Shown here: positions 1 through 9,027 of the stretch, piece by piece
Numbering within the stretch: position 1 is the first letter of the stretch
How the letters are laid out: each line of letters starts with the position of its first letter
Assembly: GCF_963676475.1 (NCBI RefSeq)
Contig: NZ_OY781106.1
Coordinates: 2,604,001-2,668,000 of the forward strand
From: an uncultured Celeribacter sp.
Lineage (GTDB): Bacteria > Pseudomonadota > Alphaproteobacteria > Rhodobacterales > Rhodobacteraceae
Length of the DNA stretch: 64,000 bases
Direction of reading: 5' to 3'
Translations under genes and position numbers: made by a program
The notes under the pieces: generated by a model
Seen by the model: only the letters and a program-made list of their open reading frames with translations
Database searches by the model: none
What the model was told of the DNA's origin: nothing

Positions 1-929
1 GCCACCCCCCGAAGCCGTTCCGACCGACGGCGCAGGATTTCAACCGTGGTCAAAAGCGCGATGGAGATGATCACGAGGATCGTCGCCACGGCCAGGATCG
101 CCGGGCTGATCTCTTCGCGGATGCCGCTCCACATCTGGCGCGGAATGGTCTGTTGATCGGGACCCGCAATGAAGAGCACGGCGACCACTTCGTCAAAGGA
201 GGTGACGAAGGCAAAGAGACCGCCTGAGATGACGCCTGGCAAGATGAGCGGCATCACCACTTTGAAGAACGTCCGGCGCGGGTTGGCGCCGAGGCTCGCA
301 GACGCCCGGATCAAGGATTGGTCAAAGCCCGACATGGTCGCCGTCACGGTGATGATCACGAAGGGAATGCCAAGCGCCGCGTGGGCCAGAACGACGCCCG
401 TGTAGGTCGACGTCAGACGCCCGCAGTCCATGCCGACGGTGGCGCAGGGGTTGGAGTAGAAAAAGAACATCCCGGTCGCGACGATGATGATCGGCACGAT
501 CATCGGGCTGATCAGGATCGCCATGATCGTCCGGCGCCAGGGCATTTCGGGACGCGCCAGACCGAGGGCCGCAAGCGTGCCCAGAACGGTCGACAGGATC
601 GTCGCCCAGAAACCGATGATCACGGAGTTCTTCGCCGCTTTCACCCAATCCGCATTGTGCCACATGTCGGACCACCAGGCGGGATCACGCACGGCCTCGG
701 CGGCTTGCATGCCGGAGGTCAAAAGCGAGTCATACCAACGCAGGCTGTAGCCCTCGGAGTCAAAGCTGAGCATCTTTTCGGTATAGGTGAAATAGGGTTC
801 CGCGTTGAAGGACAGCGGCACAATCACAAGGATCGGCGCGATCAGAAAGACAAATACGAGGACACAGATCACCAGATAGGCATAGTGCCAGGCGCGTTCG
901 AGCGGGGAGGCGTAGCTAGGCAGGGCCAT
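1..929 (-). CDS. ABC transporter permease, PotC-like (partial, runs off left edge)
   Basis: This is an inner-membrane permease of a spermidine/putrescine-type importer. The ATG at 929 opens a frame of 309 codons with no stop before the window edge, so the C-terminus is missing. A first membrane helix lies at about residues 17-40. The later hydrophobic segments surround a typical EAA-type loop (SLGANPRRTFFKVVMPLILP), which contacts the ATPase. The last visible residues are basic (LRRRSERLRGG), so only a few codons may be missing. It follows the PotB-like permease with a 12-nt gap and belongs to the operon 4647 to <1. The substrate is not readable from the sequence; the neighbouring methylamine-oxidation genes suggest a betaine, dimethylglycine or polyamine-like compound. 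Confidence 0.93.
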   Translation of the reverse strand, partial: MALPSYASPLERAWHYAYLVICVLVFVFLIAPILVIVPLSFNAEPYFTYTEKMLSFDSEGYSLRWYDSLLTSGMQAAEAVRDPAWWSDMWHNADWVKAAKNSVIIGFWATILSTVLGTLAALGLARPEMPWRRTIMAILISPMIVPIIIVATGMFFFYSNPCATVGMDCGRLTSTYTGVVLAHAALGIPFVIITVTATMSGFDQSLIRASASLGANPRRTFFKVVMPLILPGVISGGLFAFVTSFDEVVAVLFIAGPDQQTIPRQMWSGIREEISPAILAVATILVIISIALLTTVEILRRRSERLRGV

Positions 930-941
930 CAGTCTCTCTCC

Positions 942-2189
942 TTAACCGAGTTTCAGTTTGTCGATGCCGATCAGGCGATCGTAGAGCCAGTAGAGCACCA
1001 GCACGCCCACCAGAAGCATGGTCGCCAGAGCCGCCGCCATGGACCAGTTGGCCTTGGTCATGTGGAACTGCACCATGTTGGAGAACAGCTGGCCATCCGC
1101 GCCACCGACAAGGGCGGGGGTGATGTAATAGCCGACCGCGAGGATGAAGACCAAAAGCACGCCCGCGCCAATGCCGGGGATTGTCTGCGGCAGGTAGATG
1201 CGGCGGAAGGTGGTCCAGCTGGTGGCGCCCAGAGAGCGCGCGGCACGGGTGTAGCTCACCGGAATGACGCGCATCACGGAATAGAGCGGCAGCACCATGA
1301 AGGGCAAAAGGATGTGCACCATGGCAATGATCGTGCCCGTTTGGTTGTAGATCATCTGAAGACGGCCATCGTCGCCGATGATGCCCAAAGCGACGAGGAT
1401 GTCGTTGACCACGCCCTGCCCCTGCAACAGCACGATCCAGCTTGTGGTCCGCACCAAAAGCGAGGTCCAGAACGGCAAAAGCACGAGGATCATCAGCAGG
1501 TTGGCCTTGGCCATTGGCAGGGTCGCCAGCAAATGCGCAATCGGGAAGGCCAGCAAAAGACAGATGCCGGTGATCACGCCAGCGATCAGGAAGGTTTTGA
1601 TAAACAGCCGTAAATAAATCCGCTGGTTCTCATCGACCTTGGTCAATTTGCCGTCCGCATCGCGTTCCAGATCGAAGGCGATGGTGTAGAAATCGAACGT
1701 CCACGGGCTGGCCGCAGAGCGCATCGCATTCCAGACCAACGGGTCGTCCCAGTCCTCGTCCAGCTCAAGCATCGCCGCCATATAGGGCGGCTCCAACTTG
1801 TCGGCGCCACGCGCCGCCTTGGTGAACATCGAGCGCGTGCCGGAAACCACATAGTTGATCCGCGTGCCCGCATCGCCCGCCGCCCGCGTCTCTTTCATCA
1901 ACAAAAGATCGGAGGCCAGCGCGGCAAAAGCGGCCTCATCGGGCGCGGTGCCTTTCGGGTTCTCGGCGAACCACCCGGTCAGCGCCGGGACGGATTTGGA
2001 GAATTGGTCGTTGTAGACCGAGCGCTGCAACATCTGGCCGATTGGCACAGCGAAGGTAATCAGAATGAACAACAACAAAGGCAGCACAAGGAAAAACGCG
2101 CGGCGTTTGGCCTGGGCCTGCGCCGAGGCCAGCGCGGCCTTGAGCGGGCGCCCGTCCGCGGTGGTCAACTGAGAGGCGACGTCAGACAT
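942..2189 (-). CDS. ABC transporter permease, PotB-like, with long periplasmic loop
   Basis: This is the second permease of the PotABCD-type importer, 415 aa. The start was set at 2189, where AGGAAACAGG precedes ATG, rather than the longer in-frame start at 2237. A first membrane helix at about residues 35-55 is followed by an unusually long hydrophilic stretch of roughly 145 residues before the second helix. PotB of E. coli has no such loop and is about 285 aa. The C-terminal half carries the usual binding-protein-dependent permease core with the EAA loop (ARSLGATSWTTFRRIYLPQT). The loop probably faces the periplasm and may help dock the binding protein; that is inference. Confidence 0.93.
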   Translation of the reverse strand: MSDVASQLTTADGRPLKAALASAQAQAKRRAFFLVLPLLLFILITFAVPIGQMLQRSVYNDQFSKSVPALTGWFAENPKGTAPDEAAFAALASDLLLMKETRAAGDAGTRINYVVSGTRSMFTKAARGADKLEPPYMAAMLELDEDWDDPLVWNAMRSAASPWTFDFYTIAFDLERDADGKLTKVDENQRIYLRLFIKTFLIAGVITGICLLLAFPIAHLLATLPMAKANLLMILVLLPFWTSLLVRTTSWIVLLQGQGVVNDILVALGIIGDDGRLQMIYNQTGTIIAMVHILLPFMVLPLYSVMRVIPVSYTRAARSLGATSWTTFRRIYLPQTIPGIGAGVLLVFILAVGYYITPALVGGADGQLFSNMVQFHMTKANWSMAAALATMLLVGVLVLYWLYDRLIGIDKLKLG

Positions 2190-2315
2190 CCTGTTTCCTA
2201 TCTTTATCTTGGCACCGGAGCCGCACCTGTTGCTCACGGCCGTGTCAGAACACGCGTCAAAATTCGGGTCTTGGGGGACCGGCGAAAGAGCAGAGGTAAA
2301 GATCTTTCACCGGTC

Positions 2316-2342
2316 TGCCGGGGACAAGGGGAGCCCCCGGCA
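2316..2342 (-). other. Intercistronic hairpin after the potD-like gene
   Basis: TGCCGGGG (2316-2323) and CCCCGGCA (2335-2342) form a perfect 8-bp stem with an 11-nt loop, 25 nt after the binding-protein stop and 127 nt before the next gene. There is no T-run on the minus strand, so it is more likely an mRNA-stabilising or partial-attenuation hairpin than a full terminator. Similar hairpins follow the other two binding-protein genes in this window. Confidence 0.6.
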
Positions 2343-2366
2343 ACACTTTCCAATCCTGAAACAGGA

Positions 2367-3452
2367 TCAGTTGGCGAGGAGCCAGGCGTTGAAACGCTCA
2401 CCCAGCTCGGTTTCGCGGTCGACCCAGAACTCGGCGGAAGACGCCAGAGCGTTGGTCATGTTCTCCGGGTAGGTCGGCAGGTTCGGCGCCATCGGAATGT
2501 CGGTGCCATTGACGTTGCCCACCAGCGGTGCTGCGGATTTACGCGGGGTGCCGTAGGAGATGCGCTCGGAGAAGCTGGCGGATTGCTCGGACGAGGTGGC
2601 GTATTTGATGTAGTCCATCGCGGCCTCGGCGTTCGGCGCGCCTTCCGGGATCACATAGCCTTCCCATTCATAGACCTGACCGTCCCAGAGCACTTCGAAG
2701 GGTTTACCTTCGTTCACGGCAGCGTTGAAGATACGACCGTTGTAGGACATGGTCATCACGACTTCGCCATCGGCCAGAAGCTGCGGCGGCTGCGCACCGG
2801 CTTCCCAGTAGATCGCGTCGTCTTTGATGCTTTCGAGTTTCGCAAACGCGCGATCCACACCTTCGTCGGTATCGAGCACGTCATAAACCTCGGAGGCCGG
2901 CACGCCATCGGCCATCAGCGCCATTTCCAGAACCACTTTCGGGCTCTTCAACACGCCGCGTTTGCCTGGGAATTTCTCTGTGTCAAAGAAGTCGGCGATG
3001 GAGGACGGGGCCTCACCTTCGGCATATTGCGACGCGTCATAGGCCACAGCGGTGGCGTAAATATCATTCGGGATCATGCATTCGCTGAGCGTGCCTTCGA
3101 GGAAGTCCTCTTCCGCCGGGGTGCCATCGACGCCGTCCGGCAGGAGCGAGGCATCAATCGGCATCAACTGGCCTTCGTCACACAGACGCACGGCATCGGA
3201 GAGCAGGAACAGGGCGACGTCGGTGGTGACGTTGCCGGCATCCACCTGGGCTTTCACCGGGGTCGCCGGGTTGTCGGCGTCCACGGAGACGACACCGATG
3301 CCGGTCTCTGCGGTGAAGGGCTTGTAATAGGCTTCGGTTTCAGCGGCGGCATAGGACCCGCCCCAGCTCATGATGGTGATGTCCTCAGCCAGAGCCGGAA
3401 GTGCCAGGCCGCCAAAAGCGGTGGTCAGGGCCAAAAGAGTCTTTTTGTTCAT
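2367..3452 (-). CDS. Periplasmic substrate-binding protein, PotD/PotF-like
   Basis: This is the soluble receptor of the importer, 361 aa, and should act in the periplasm. The start was set at 3452 (MNKKTLLALTTAFGG) because GGAG sits 7 nt upstream; a start four codons earlier is possible. A Sec signal peptide with a likely cut after ALA is followed by the family opening EDITIMSWGGSYAAAETEAY. The mature part has the length and motifs of the bacterial extracellular solute-binding protein family 8/13 (YIKYATSSEQ near the C-terminus). It lies between the ATPase gene upstream and the permeases downstream, all on the minus strand. Confidence 0.93.
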   Translation of the reverse strand: MNKKTLLALTTAFGGLALPALAEDITIMSWGGSYAAAETEAYYKPFTAETGIGVVSVDADNPATPVKAQVDAGNVTTDVALFLLSDAVRLCDEGQLMPIDASLLPDGVDGTPAEEDFLEGTLSECMIPNDIYATAVAYDASQYAEGEAPSSIADFFDTEKFPGKRGVLKSPKVVLEMALMADGVPASEVYDVLDTDEGVDRAFAKLESIKDDAIYWEAGAQPPQLLADGEVVMTMSYNGRIFNAAVNEGKPFEVLWDGQVYEWEGYVIPEGAPNAEAAMDYIKYATSSEQSASFSERISYGTPRKSAAPLVGNVNGTDIPMAPNLPTYPENMTNALASSAEFWVDRETELGERFNAWLLAN

Positions 3453-3546
3453 GTTGGTCTCCATGTTGGATCAGGATGAAATGCGGGGGGCCGTGCCTCT
3501 CGCATCTGTGGCCTCGCCCCGGTCCTGAACGCCGGTGCGAAGAAAC

Positions 3547-4647
3547 TCAGATCATGTCGAGCGCGCGCGCGTCGAGCGGGTTCCAACCGATGCGGATGCG
3601 CTGGCCCGGAGTCAGGGGCATCTGGTCGATGGTGTTGCGGCATTTCACGACGAATTCGTCATGACCGGCGACACGCATCCGGGTGCGCAGAAAGTCGCCC
3701 ATGTAGATGACTTCGAGGACCTCGGCCTCGATCGCATGCGCGCCTTCGGGGATCAATTCCGGTTTAAATTCAACGCGCTCGGGGCGGATCGACACGAGGG
3801 TCTTGTCGCCCTTGGCATTCACGTTCACGGCGGTGGCATCAATCAGCTCGCCATTCTCGAGACGCACCACGGCGCGTTCGCCATTGAGCTCTTCGATCAC
3901 CCCCGGAAGCTTGTTGTTCTCGCCGATGAAGCCCGCGACAAAGCTGTTGTCGGGACGCTCATAAAGCTCGGCGGGCGGCGCAAGTTGTTGGATGCGGCCA
4001 TCGTTGAACACCGCGACGCGGTCCGACATGGTGAGCGCCTCGCTCTGGTCGTGGGTCACATAGACCACGGTGATGCCGAGGCTTTCGTGCAGGTGTTTGA
4101 TCTCGAACTGCATGTGTTCACGCAGCTGTTTGTCGAGCGCCCCCAGAGGTTCGTCCATCAACACGAGTTTCGGGTCGAACACCAACGCGCGGGCCAGTGC
4201 GATCCGCTGTTGCTGACCGCCGGACATCTGCGCCGGGCGACGGTTCGCGAAGGCGCCCATCTGCACCATATCGAGCGCGCGTTTGATTTTCGCCTCGCGC
4301 TCGGATTTGCCCATGCCGCGCACTTCGAGCGGGAAGGACAGGTTTTCGCCCACGGTCATATGCGGGAAAAGCGCGTAGTTTTGAAACACCATGCCGATGC
4401 CACGTTTGTGCGGCGGCACCTGATTGATCGGTTTGCCATCGAGGCGGATCTCGCCGTGGGTCGCGGTCTCGAACCCCGCGAGCATCATCAGACAGGTGGT
4501 CTTGCCCGACCCCGACGGCCCGAGCATGGTCAGGAATTCACCCTTCGCCAATTGCAGATTGAGGTCTTTCACCACGAGGGTCTCACCGTCGTAGCTTTTC
4601 TGTACATGTTCGAAAGACACGAACGCGTCGTCGCGGGATGCCACCAT
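3547..4647 (-). CDS. ABC transporter ATP-binding protein, PotA-like
   Basis: This is the cytoplasmic ATPase of the spermidine/putrescine-type importer, 366 aa. The start was set at 4647 (MVASRDDAFV, preceded by GGGAGTTTGGGTC) instead of the upstream ATG at 4770, whose extra 41 residues are not family-like. Visible motifs are Walker A GPSGSGKTT (residues 43-51), the Q-loop MVFQNYALFPHM, the signature MSGGQQQRIALARAL, Walker B LVLMDEPLGALD and the H-loop VYVTHDQSEAL. A TOBE domain (YERPDNSFVAGFIGENN onward) forms the C-terminal third. It is the first gene of the transporter operon, about 240 nt downstream of the AraC-type regulator on the same strand. Confidence 0.95.
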   Translation of the reverse strand: MVASRDDAFVSFEHVQKSYDGETLVVKDLNLQLAKGEFLTMLGPSGSGKTTCLMMLAGFETATHGEIRLDGKPINQVPPHKRGIGMVFQNYALFPHMTVGENLSFPLEVRGMGKSEREAKIKRALDMVQMGAFANRRPAQMSGGQQQRIALARALVFDPKLVLMDEPLGALDKQLREHMQFEIKHLHESLGITVVYVTHDQSEALTMSDRVAVFNDGRIQQLAPPAELYERPDNSFVAGFIGENNKLPGVIEELNGERAVVRLENGELIDATAVNVNAKGDKTLVSIRPERVEFKPELIPEGAHAIEAEVLEVIYMGDFLRTRMRVAGHDEFVVKCRNTIDQMPLTPGQRIRIGWNPLDARALDMI

Positions 4648-4889
4648 GACCCAAACTCCCTTGAGTTCTTGTTGTTGAGCCGCCGGACCCCGCTCAAAGA
4701 GCAGCCCACGGCCAGAGTTTTCATGAACTATTGAGAGAAGGTATTTGCACAGGGAGTAATACTGCGTCATTTAGACAGTATCATTGCGACTTAGATCACA
4801 GTGAAATGACAAAGGTTTCGTCATTTGTTCATTTTTCGATCAGATGTGTCCAAAAAAAGAACTTTTGCGACCACTTTCCAGGCAGGAAA

Positions 4890-5951
4890 TTAATCTTCCT
4901 GACCAGGAGAGGCACGAAAAGACTGCGGCGTGTCGCCATAACGGCGCCGAAACATGCGACTCAGATGCGAAGAATCACAGAACCCTGCATCCACCGCGAT
5001 GCGAGCGATGGATTTCTGCGACTTCTCGATCAGATGCTTGGCAAAGTTCAGGCGCATGTCGAGAAAGGCCGCCTGCGGCGAGGTGTTGAGCGCCAGACGG
5101 AAGTGGCGTTCGACCTGGCGTTTGCTGTTGCCCATACGCTGCGCGATGTCCTGCACAGTGATCGGCGTGTCGATATTCTGCTGCATCAACAACAGCGCGC
5201 GCTGCACAATCGGGTCCTGGGTCTTGAGATCGAGCGGCAAGCCGGGCTGCGGTTTGTCCTCTTGCAAAGCATCGTCAATGATCATGATATGCAGACTTTT
5301 GCTGGCCTGAGCGCGCCCCACATGTTTGTCCACCAGATAAGCCGCCAAATGCGCGGTACTTGCCCCCCCCGAACAGGTCAGCCGGTCCCGGTCCACCACG
5401 AAAATCTGATCCGCAACAGGGTTCAGGCCCTCGAATTGCTCAAGAAAATCAGAGTGGTGGAACCAACTCACACAGCAGCGATAGCCATCGAGCAACCCGG
5501 CCTGGTGCAAAAAGAAGGCCCCGGTACAGACCCCGATCAACGGGATATTTGCCTCGGCGGCCTGTTTCAGAAAACGGTGATAGGCCTGCCCGAGCGACGG
5601 AGTTTCATCCATCAGCCCGCCGATGACGACAATATAATCGAAACGCCGCGGATCCCCCAATCGCTCCTTGGGTTGCACGGTGATGCCGCTGCTCGACGCG
5701 ACCGGGTCCATCGTATCCGACAGCACCGTCCAGTCGCAGAGAATCGGACGACTGCGATCACCATCGTCGGCCGCGAGTCGCAGCACATCGACGAAATTGG
5801 CAAAGGCACAAAGCGTAAACCGGCGCGCAAGGATAAAGCCCACCGACAGGCGCGGCCCCTCCGTGCGCGGTTTTTGCGCCCGCAACGTGGTGCTGCGCGG
5901 CAAAGCGGATGAGTCGCGGCCAGATGGCTCTCGGGAGGACGGAGTCGTCAT
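4890..5951 (-). CDS. GlxA/GbdR-like AraC-family transcriptional regulator
   Basis: This 353-aa protein has an N-terminal class I glutamine-amidotransferase/DJ-1-PfpI-like domain (about residues 34-210, with the nucleophile-elbow-like segment LIGVCTGAFFLHQAGLLDG and CSGGASTAHLAAYLV) and a C-terminal AraC-type double helix-turn-helix (about 245-345, MGNSKRQVERHFR and AGFCDSSHLSRMFRRRYG). The architecture is that of GbdR, CdhR, SouR and ArgR. Members of this group often sense betaine, dimethylglycine, carnitine, sarcosine or arginine. It sits between the importer operon on its own strand and the divergent etfBA-purU-folD-dehydrogenase operon, so it probably controls both. The inducer is inferred from context only. 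Confidence 0.9.
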   Translation of the reverse strand: MTTPSSREPSGRDSSALPRSTTLRAQKPRTEGPRLSVGFILARRFTLCAFANFVDVLRLAADDGDRSRPILCDWTVLSDTMDPVASSSGITVQPKERLGDPRRFDYIVVIGGLMDETPSLGQAYHRFLKQAAEANIPLIGVCTGAFFLHQAGLLDGYRCCVSWFHHSDFLEQFEGLNPVADQIFVVDRDRLTCSGGASTAHLAAYLVDKHVGRAQASKSLHIMIIDDALQEDKPQPGLPLDLKTQDPIVQRALLLMQQNIDTPITVQDIAQRMGNSKRQVERHFRLALNTSPQAAFLDMRLNFAKHLIEKSQKSIARIAVDAGFCDSSHLSRMFRRRYGDTPQSFRASPGQED

Positions 5952-6369
5952 CTTTGTCTCTCCAAACAGGAAACCCCAGATATCCTGTCGTAGCGATAAT
6001 CTTCGATTGACGCAATCATTCTATTTTTCGACGCAATAGTCGTCATATTGGCCAGCACGATCAGAAATCCGGTCGTCATGACGAGGACGCGAGTCGGGAG
6101 ACCGACGACAACTCCGAGAGGTCAGGGATCACGAACCGCCATATTTCATGGCCCGTCGCAAGTTCGCGAGACCCGCTTAGCCTCTCTGTTTCATCCCTCG
6201 CCCGGCATCGGATTTGTGAAGGTAAACCTGGCTGGACCGGGAACGCCACCGGGGGCATCGCTACGGCACCTTGCTCCCTTATCTTGGAAATAATGCAAAG
6301 GCCTCGCACCGGGGCCCGTGCCCGGACCCTCAACATTCGGGCCGACAGAGAGGGAAAAGAGAGGGAAAA
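5952..6369. other. Divergent intergenic region between regulator and etfB
   Basis: This 418-nt spacer separates the divergent regulator and etfB genes and must hold both promoters. The only clear structure is the direct repeat listed separately at 6009-6037. No RNA gene or convincing short ORF was seen. The etfB ribosome binding site is GAGGG at 6361-6365. Confidence 0.5.
6009..6037. promoter_or_regulatory. Direct repeat, candidate AraC-type operator
   Basis: GACGCAAT occurs at 6009-6016 and again at 6030-6037. The copies are in the same orientation and 21 bp apart, that is, two helical turns. AraC-family dimers typically bind two same-orientation half-sites at this spacing. It lies 58-86 bp upstream of the regulator start. 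Binding is inferred. Confidence 0.5.
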
Positions 6370-7119
6370 ATGAAAGTACTCGTTCCTGTAAAGCGGGTGG
6401 TCGATTACAACGTGAAAATCCGTGTCAAAGCGGACAATTCCGGTGTCGAACTCGCCAACGTCAAAATGTCCATGAACCCCTTCGACGAGATTGCTGTCGA
6501 AGAGGCTGTGCGTCTGAAAGAAGCGGGCAAGGCCGATGAGGTCATCGCCGTCTCCGTCGGTCCGGCACAGGCGCAGGACGTTCTGCGCACAGCCCTCGCC
6601 ATGGGCGCAGACCGCGCGATTCTCATTGCTGTCGACGGCACGGTCGAGCCGCTGACCGTTGCGAAGCTCCTCAAAGGCGTCGCATCCGAAGAAGAGCCCG
6701 GTCTCGTGATTCTCGGCAAACAGGCCATTGACGACGACGCCAACCAGACCGGCCAGATGCTCTCTGCCCTTCTGGGCTGGTCGCAGGGCACCTTTGCCTC
6801 CGAGGTCGAACTCGGCGACGGCTCCGCGAAAGTCACCCGTGAGGTGGACGGCGGTCTGCAAGCCATCGAGATCAAACTCCCCGCCGTGGTCACCGCCGAT
6901 CTGCGTCTCAACGAGCCGCGCTATGCCTCTTTGCCGAACATCATGAAGGCGAAGAAAAAGCCGCTCGATCAAAAGACCCCCGCCGATTACGGCGTTACGG
7001 TCGAAAACCGCCTCAACGTGCTACGTGTCGAAGAGCCCGCACAGCGTGAGGCCGGGATCAAAGTCGCCTCCCCCGCCGAGCTGATCGAAAAGCTCAAAAA
7101 CGAAGCTGGCGTCATTTAA
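6370..7119 (+). CDS. etfB: Electron transfer flavoprotein beta subunit
   Basis: EtfB is the small subunit of the soluble ETF heterodimer, which carries electrons from flavin dehydrogenases to ETF:ubiquinone oxidoreductase. The 249-aa protein starts at 6370 (MKVLVPVKRVVDYNVKIRVK), the canonical EtfB N-terminus, with GAGGG 4 nt upstream. The ETF-beta signature region is present (VTADLRLNEPRYASLPNIMKA, about residues 176-196, shown in part), including the recognition-loop leucine. etfA follows after 18 nt. Placement ahead of purU, folD and a folate-linked flavin dehydrogenase suggests ETF is the electron acceptor for that dehydrogenase. Confidence 0.97.
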   Translation: MKVLVPVKRVVDYNVKIRVKADNSGVELANVKMSMNPFDEIAVEEAVRLKEAGKADEVIAVSVGPAQAQDVLRTALAMGADRAILIAVDGTVEPLTVAKLLKGVASEEEPGLVILGKQAIDDDANQTGQMLSALLGWSQGTFASEVELGDGSAKVTREVDGGLQAIEIKLPAVVTADLRLNEPRYASLPNIMKAKKKPLDQKTPADYGVTVENRLNVLRVEEPAQREAGIKVASPAELIEKLKNEAGVI

Positions 7120-7137
7120 GCGCAGGGATCTGAACAT

Positions 7138-8070
7138 ATGGCTATTCTTCTTTTTGCAGAACATGACAACGCGACCCTGTCCGATCAGACCGCCAAGGCT
7201 CTGACCGCAGCGTCTCAAATCGGCGGCGACGTCGACATCCTGATCGCGGGCAAAGACGCCTCTGCCGCCGCGGACGCCGCCGCCAAACTGGCCGGTGTGC
7301 GCAAGGTGCTCGTGGCCGAGAGCGATGCGCTGGCCGAGCGTCTCGCCGAAGCCTCCGCAGCCCTGATCGTTTCGCTCGCGGGCGACTACGACACCATCCT
7401 GGCGCCTGCCACCACGAGCGGCAAAAACGTGCTGCCGCGCGTTGCTGCGCTTTTGGACGTGATGCAGGTCTCCGAGGTGATCGAAGTGGTCTCCGCCGAC
7501 ACTTTCAAACGTCCGATCTATGCGGGCAACGCCATCGAAGTGGTGCAAGCCACGGACGCGACCAAGGTTCTGACCGTCCGCACCGCAGGGTTTGCTGCCG
7601 CCGCTGAGGGTGGCTCCGCCGCTGTGTCGTCCGTGGATGCGCCCGCTGAGGGCAGTGATCTGTCCAGCTTTGTGCAGAACATCCTGTCCGAGAGCGACCG
7701 CCCGGAACTGAACTCCGCGAAAATCATCGTCTCCGGTGGCCGTGCGCTCGGCTCCGACGAGAAGTTCAACGAGGTCATCACGCCCCTGGCCGACAAACTC
7801 GGCGCCGCCATCGGCGCATCGCGTGCCGCTGTGGACGCGGGCTATGCCGCCAACGATCTTCAGGTCGGTCAGACCGGCAAAGTCGTGGCGCCGGACCTTT
7901 ACATTGCCTGCGGCATCTCCGGGGCGATCCAGCACCTTGCCGGGATGAAAGACAGCAAAATCATCGTGGCCATCAACACCGATGAAGATGCGCCGATCTT
8001 CCAGGTCGCCGATTACGGCATCGTTGGCGATCTCTTCGAGATCGTGCCTGAGCTTGAGCGTCAACTCTGA
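7138..8070 (+). CDS. etfA: Electron transfer flavoprotein alpha subunit
   Basis: EtfA is the large, FAD-binding subunit of ETF, 310 aa, full length. The N-terminal domain (MAILLFAEHDNATLSDQTAK) pairs with EtfB. The C-terminal FAD domain shows VSGGRALGS (about residues 199-207), VGQTGKVVAPDLYIACGISG and the end motif INTDEDAPIFQVADYGIVGD. It follows etfB by 18 nt and precedes purU by 38 nt, so all are probably co-transcribed. It may be a dedicated ETF for the demethylation pathway or the general cellular copy; the sequence does not decide this. Confidence 0.97.
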   Translation: MAILLFAEHDNATLSDQTAKALTAASQIGGDVDILIAGKDASAAADAAAKLAGVRKVLVAESDALAERLAEASAALIVSLAGDYDTILAPATTSGKNVLPRVAALLDVMQVSEVIEVVSADTFKRPIYAGNAIEVVQATDATKVLTVRTAGFAAAAEGGSAAVSSVDAPAEGSDLSSFVQNILSESDRPELNSAKIIVSGGRALGSDEKFNEVITPLADKLGAAIGASRAAVDAGYAANDLQVGQTGKVVAPDLYIACGISGAIQHLAGMKDSKIIVAINTDEDAPIFQVADYGIVGDLFEIVPELERQL

Positions 8071-8108
8071 CGCTCACCCATCAGACATTTATGAACGGAA
8101 CCAATCCA

Positions 8109-8966
8109 ATGAGCTCCAAGTCCTACACCCTGCGCATCGCCTGTGACGACCAGCCGGGCATCGTCTCCGCCGTCACCACCGCCATGGCGTCCCGTGGTGC
8201 GAATATCGCCGAATCCAACCAGTTCTGGGACCGCAAGACGAACAAGTTCTTCCTGCGCATGTCCTGCCTCTTCCCCGAGGCCATCGAACGTGACGCCATC
8301 GAACTGGCTCTGAAACCCGCCGTCGATCGGTTCAACCTGAACCTCAAGATCGCGGATGAGACCCGCAAGCCGAAGATCATCATCATGGTGTCGAAATTCG
8401 ACCACGCCATGCTGCACCTTCTCTACCAGATCAAAACCGGCTGGCTCGACGCCGAAGTGGTGGCCATCGTGTCGAACCACGAAGACGCCCGCAAAGTCGC
8501 CGATCAGGAAGACATTCCGTTCCACTGCTGGCCGGTGAACAAGGAAAACAAAGCCGAGCAAGAAGAGAAACTTGCCGCTCTCGTGCAGGAAACCGGTGCC
8601 GAGCTGGTGATCCTCGCCCGTTACATGCAGGTGATCTCCAACGAGCTGTCGACCCAGCTGTTCGGCATGATTATCAACATCCACCACTCCTTCCTGCCGT
8701 CTTTCAAAGGCGCGAAGCCCTATCACCAGGCTTACGATCGCGGTGTGAAACTCATCGGGGCGACCGCGCATTATGTGACGCCGGATCTCGACGAGGGCCC
8801 AATCATCGAGCAGGAAACCGAACGCGTCACCCACACCATGTCCGCCGAGGATTTCGTGGCCACCGGTCGCGACATCGAGTCCCGCGTCTTGGCGCGTGCG
8901 GTGAAATACCACCTCGAAGGCCGCGTCATGTTGAACGACCACCGCACCGTCGTCTTCACGCCGTAA
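8109..8966 (+). CDS. purU: Formyltetrahydrofolate deformylase
   Basis: PurU hydrolyses 10-formyl-tetrahydrofolate to formate and THF. Here it would recycle THF loaded by demethylation. The protein is 285 aa from ATG 8109 (MSSKSYTLRI); an alternative ATG six codons earlier (8091) cannot be excluded because neither has a strong ribosome binding site. An ACT domain (residues about 8-85, CDDQPGIVSAVT) is followed by a formyltransferase domain (about 90-285) with the catalytic elements INIHHSFLPSF and TPDLDEGPII. It lies between etfA and folD. Confidence 0.96.
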   Translation: MSSKSYTLRIACDDQPGIVSAVTTAMASRGANIAESNQFWDRKTNKFFLRMSCLFPEAIERDAIELALKPAVDRFNLNLKIADETRKPKIIIMVSKFDHAMLHLLYQIKTGWLDAEVVAIVSNHEDARKVADQEDIPFHCWPVNKENKAEQEEKLAALVQETGAELVILARYMQVISNELSTQLFGMIINIHHSFLPSFKGAKPYHQAYDRGVKLIGATAHYVTPDLDEGPIIEQETERVTHTMSAEDFVATGRDIESRVLARAVKYHLEGRVMLNDHRTVVFTP

Positions 8967-8979
8967 TTTCCCTGTCCGG

Positions 8980-9006
8980 AAGGGGGCCAGCCGGTCCCCT
9001 TTTCGC
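8980..9006 (+). terminator. Hairpin with T-rich tail between purU and folD
   Basis: AAGGGGGCC (8980-8988) pairs with GGTCCCCTT (9-bp stem with one G-U pair, about 8993-9001), loop AGCC, followed by TTCGCTTTTT. It has the shape of a weak intrinsic terminator or attenuator inside the purU-folD gap and would lower, not abolish, expression of folD. Confidence 0.45.
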
Positions 9007-9027
9007 TTTTTCTAAGGAGGTGCGTTC

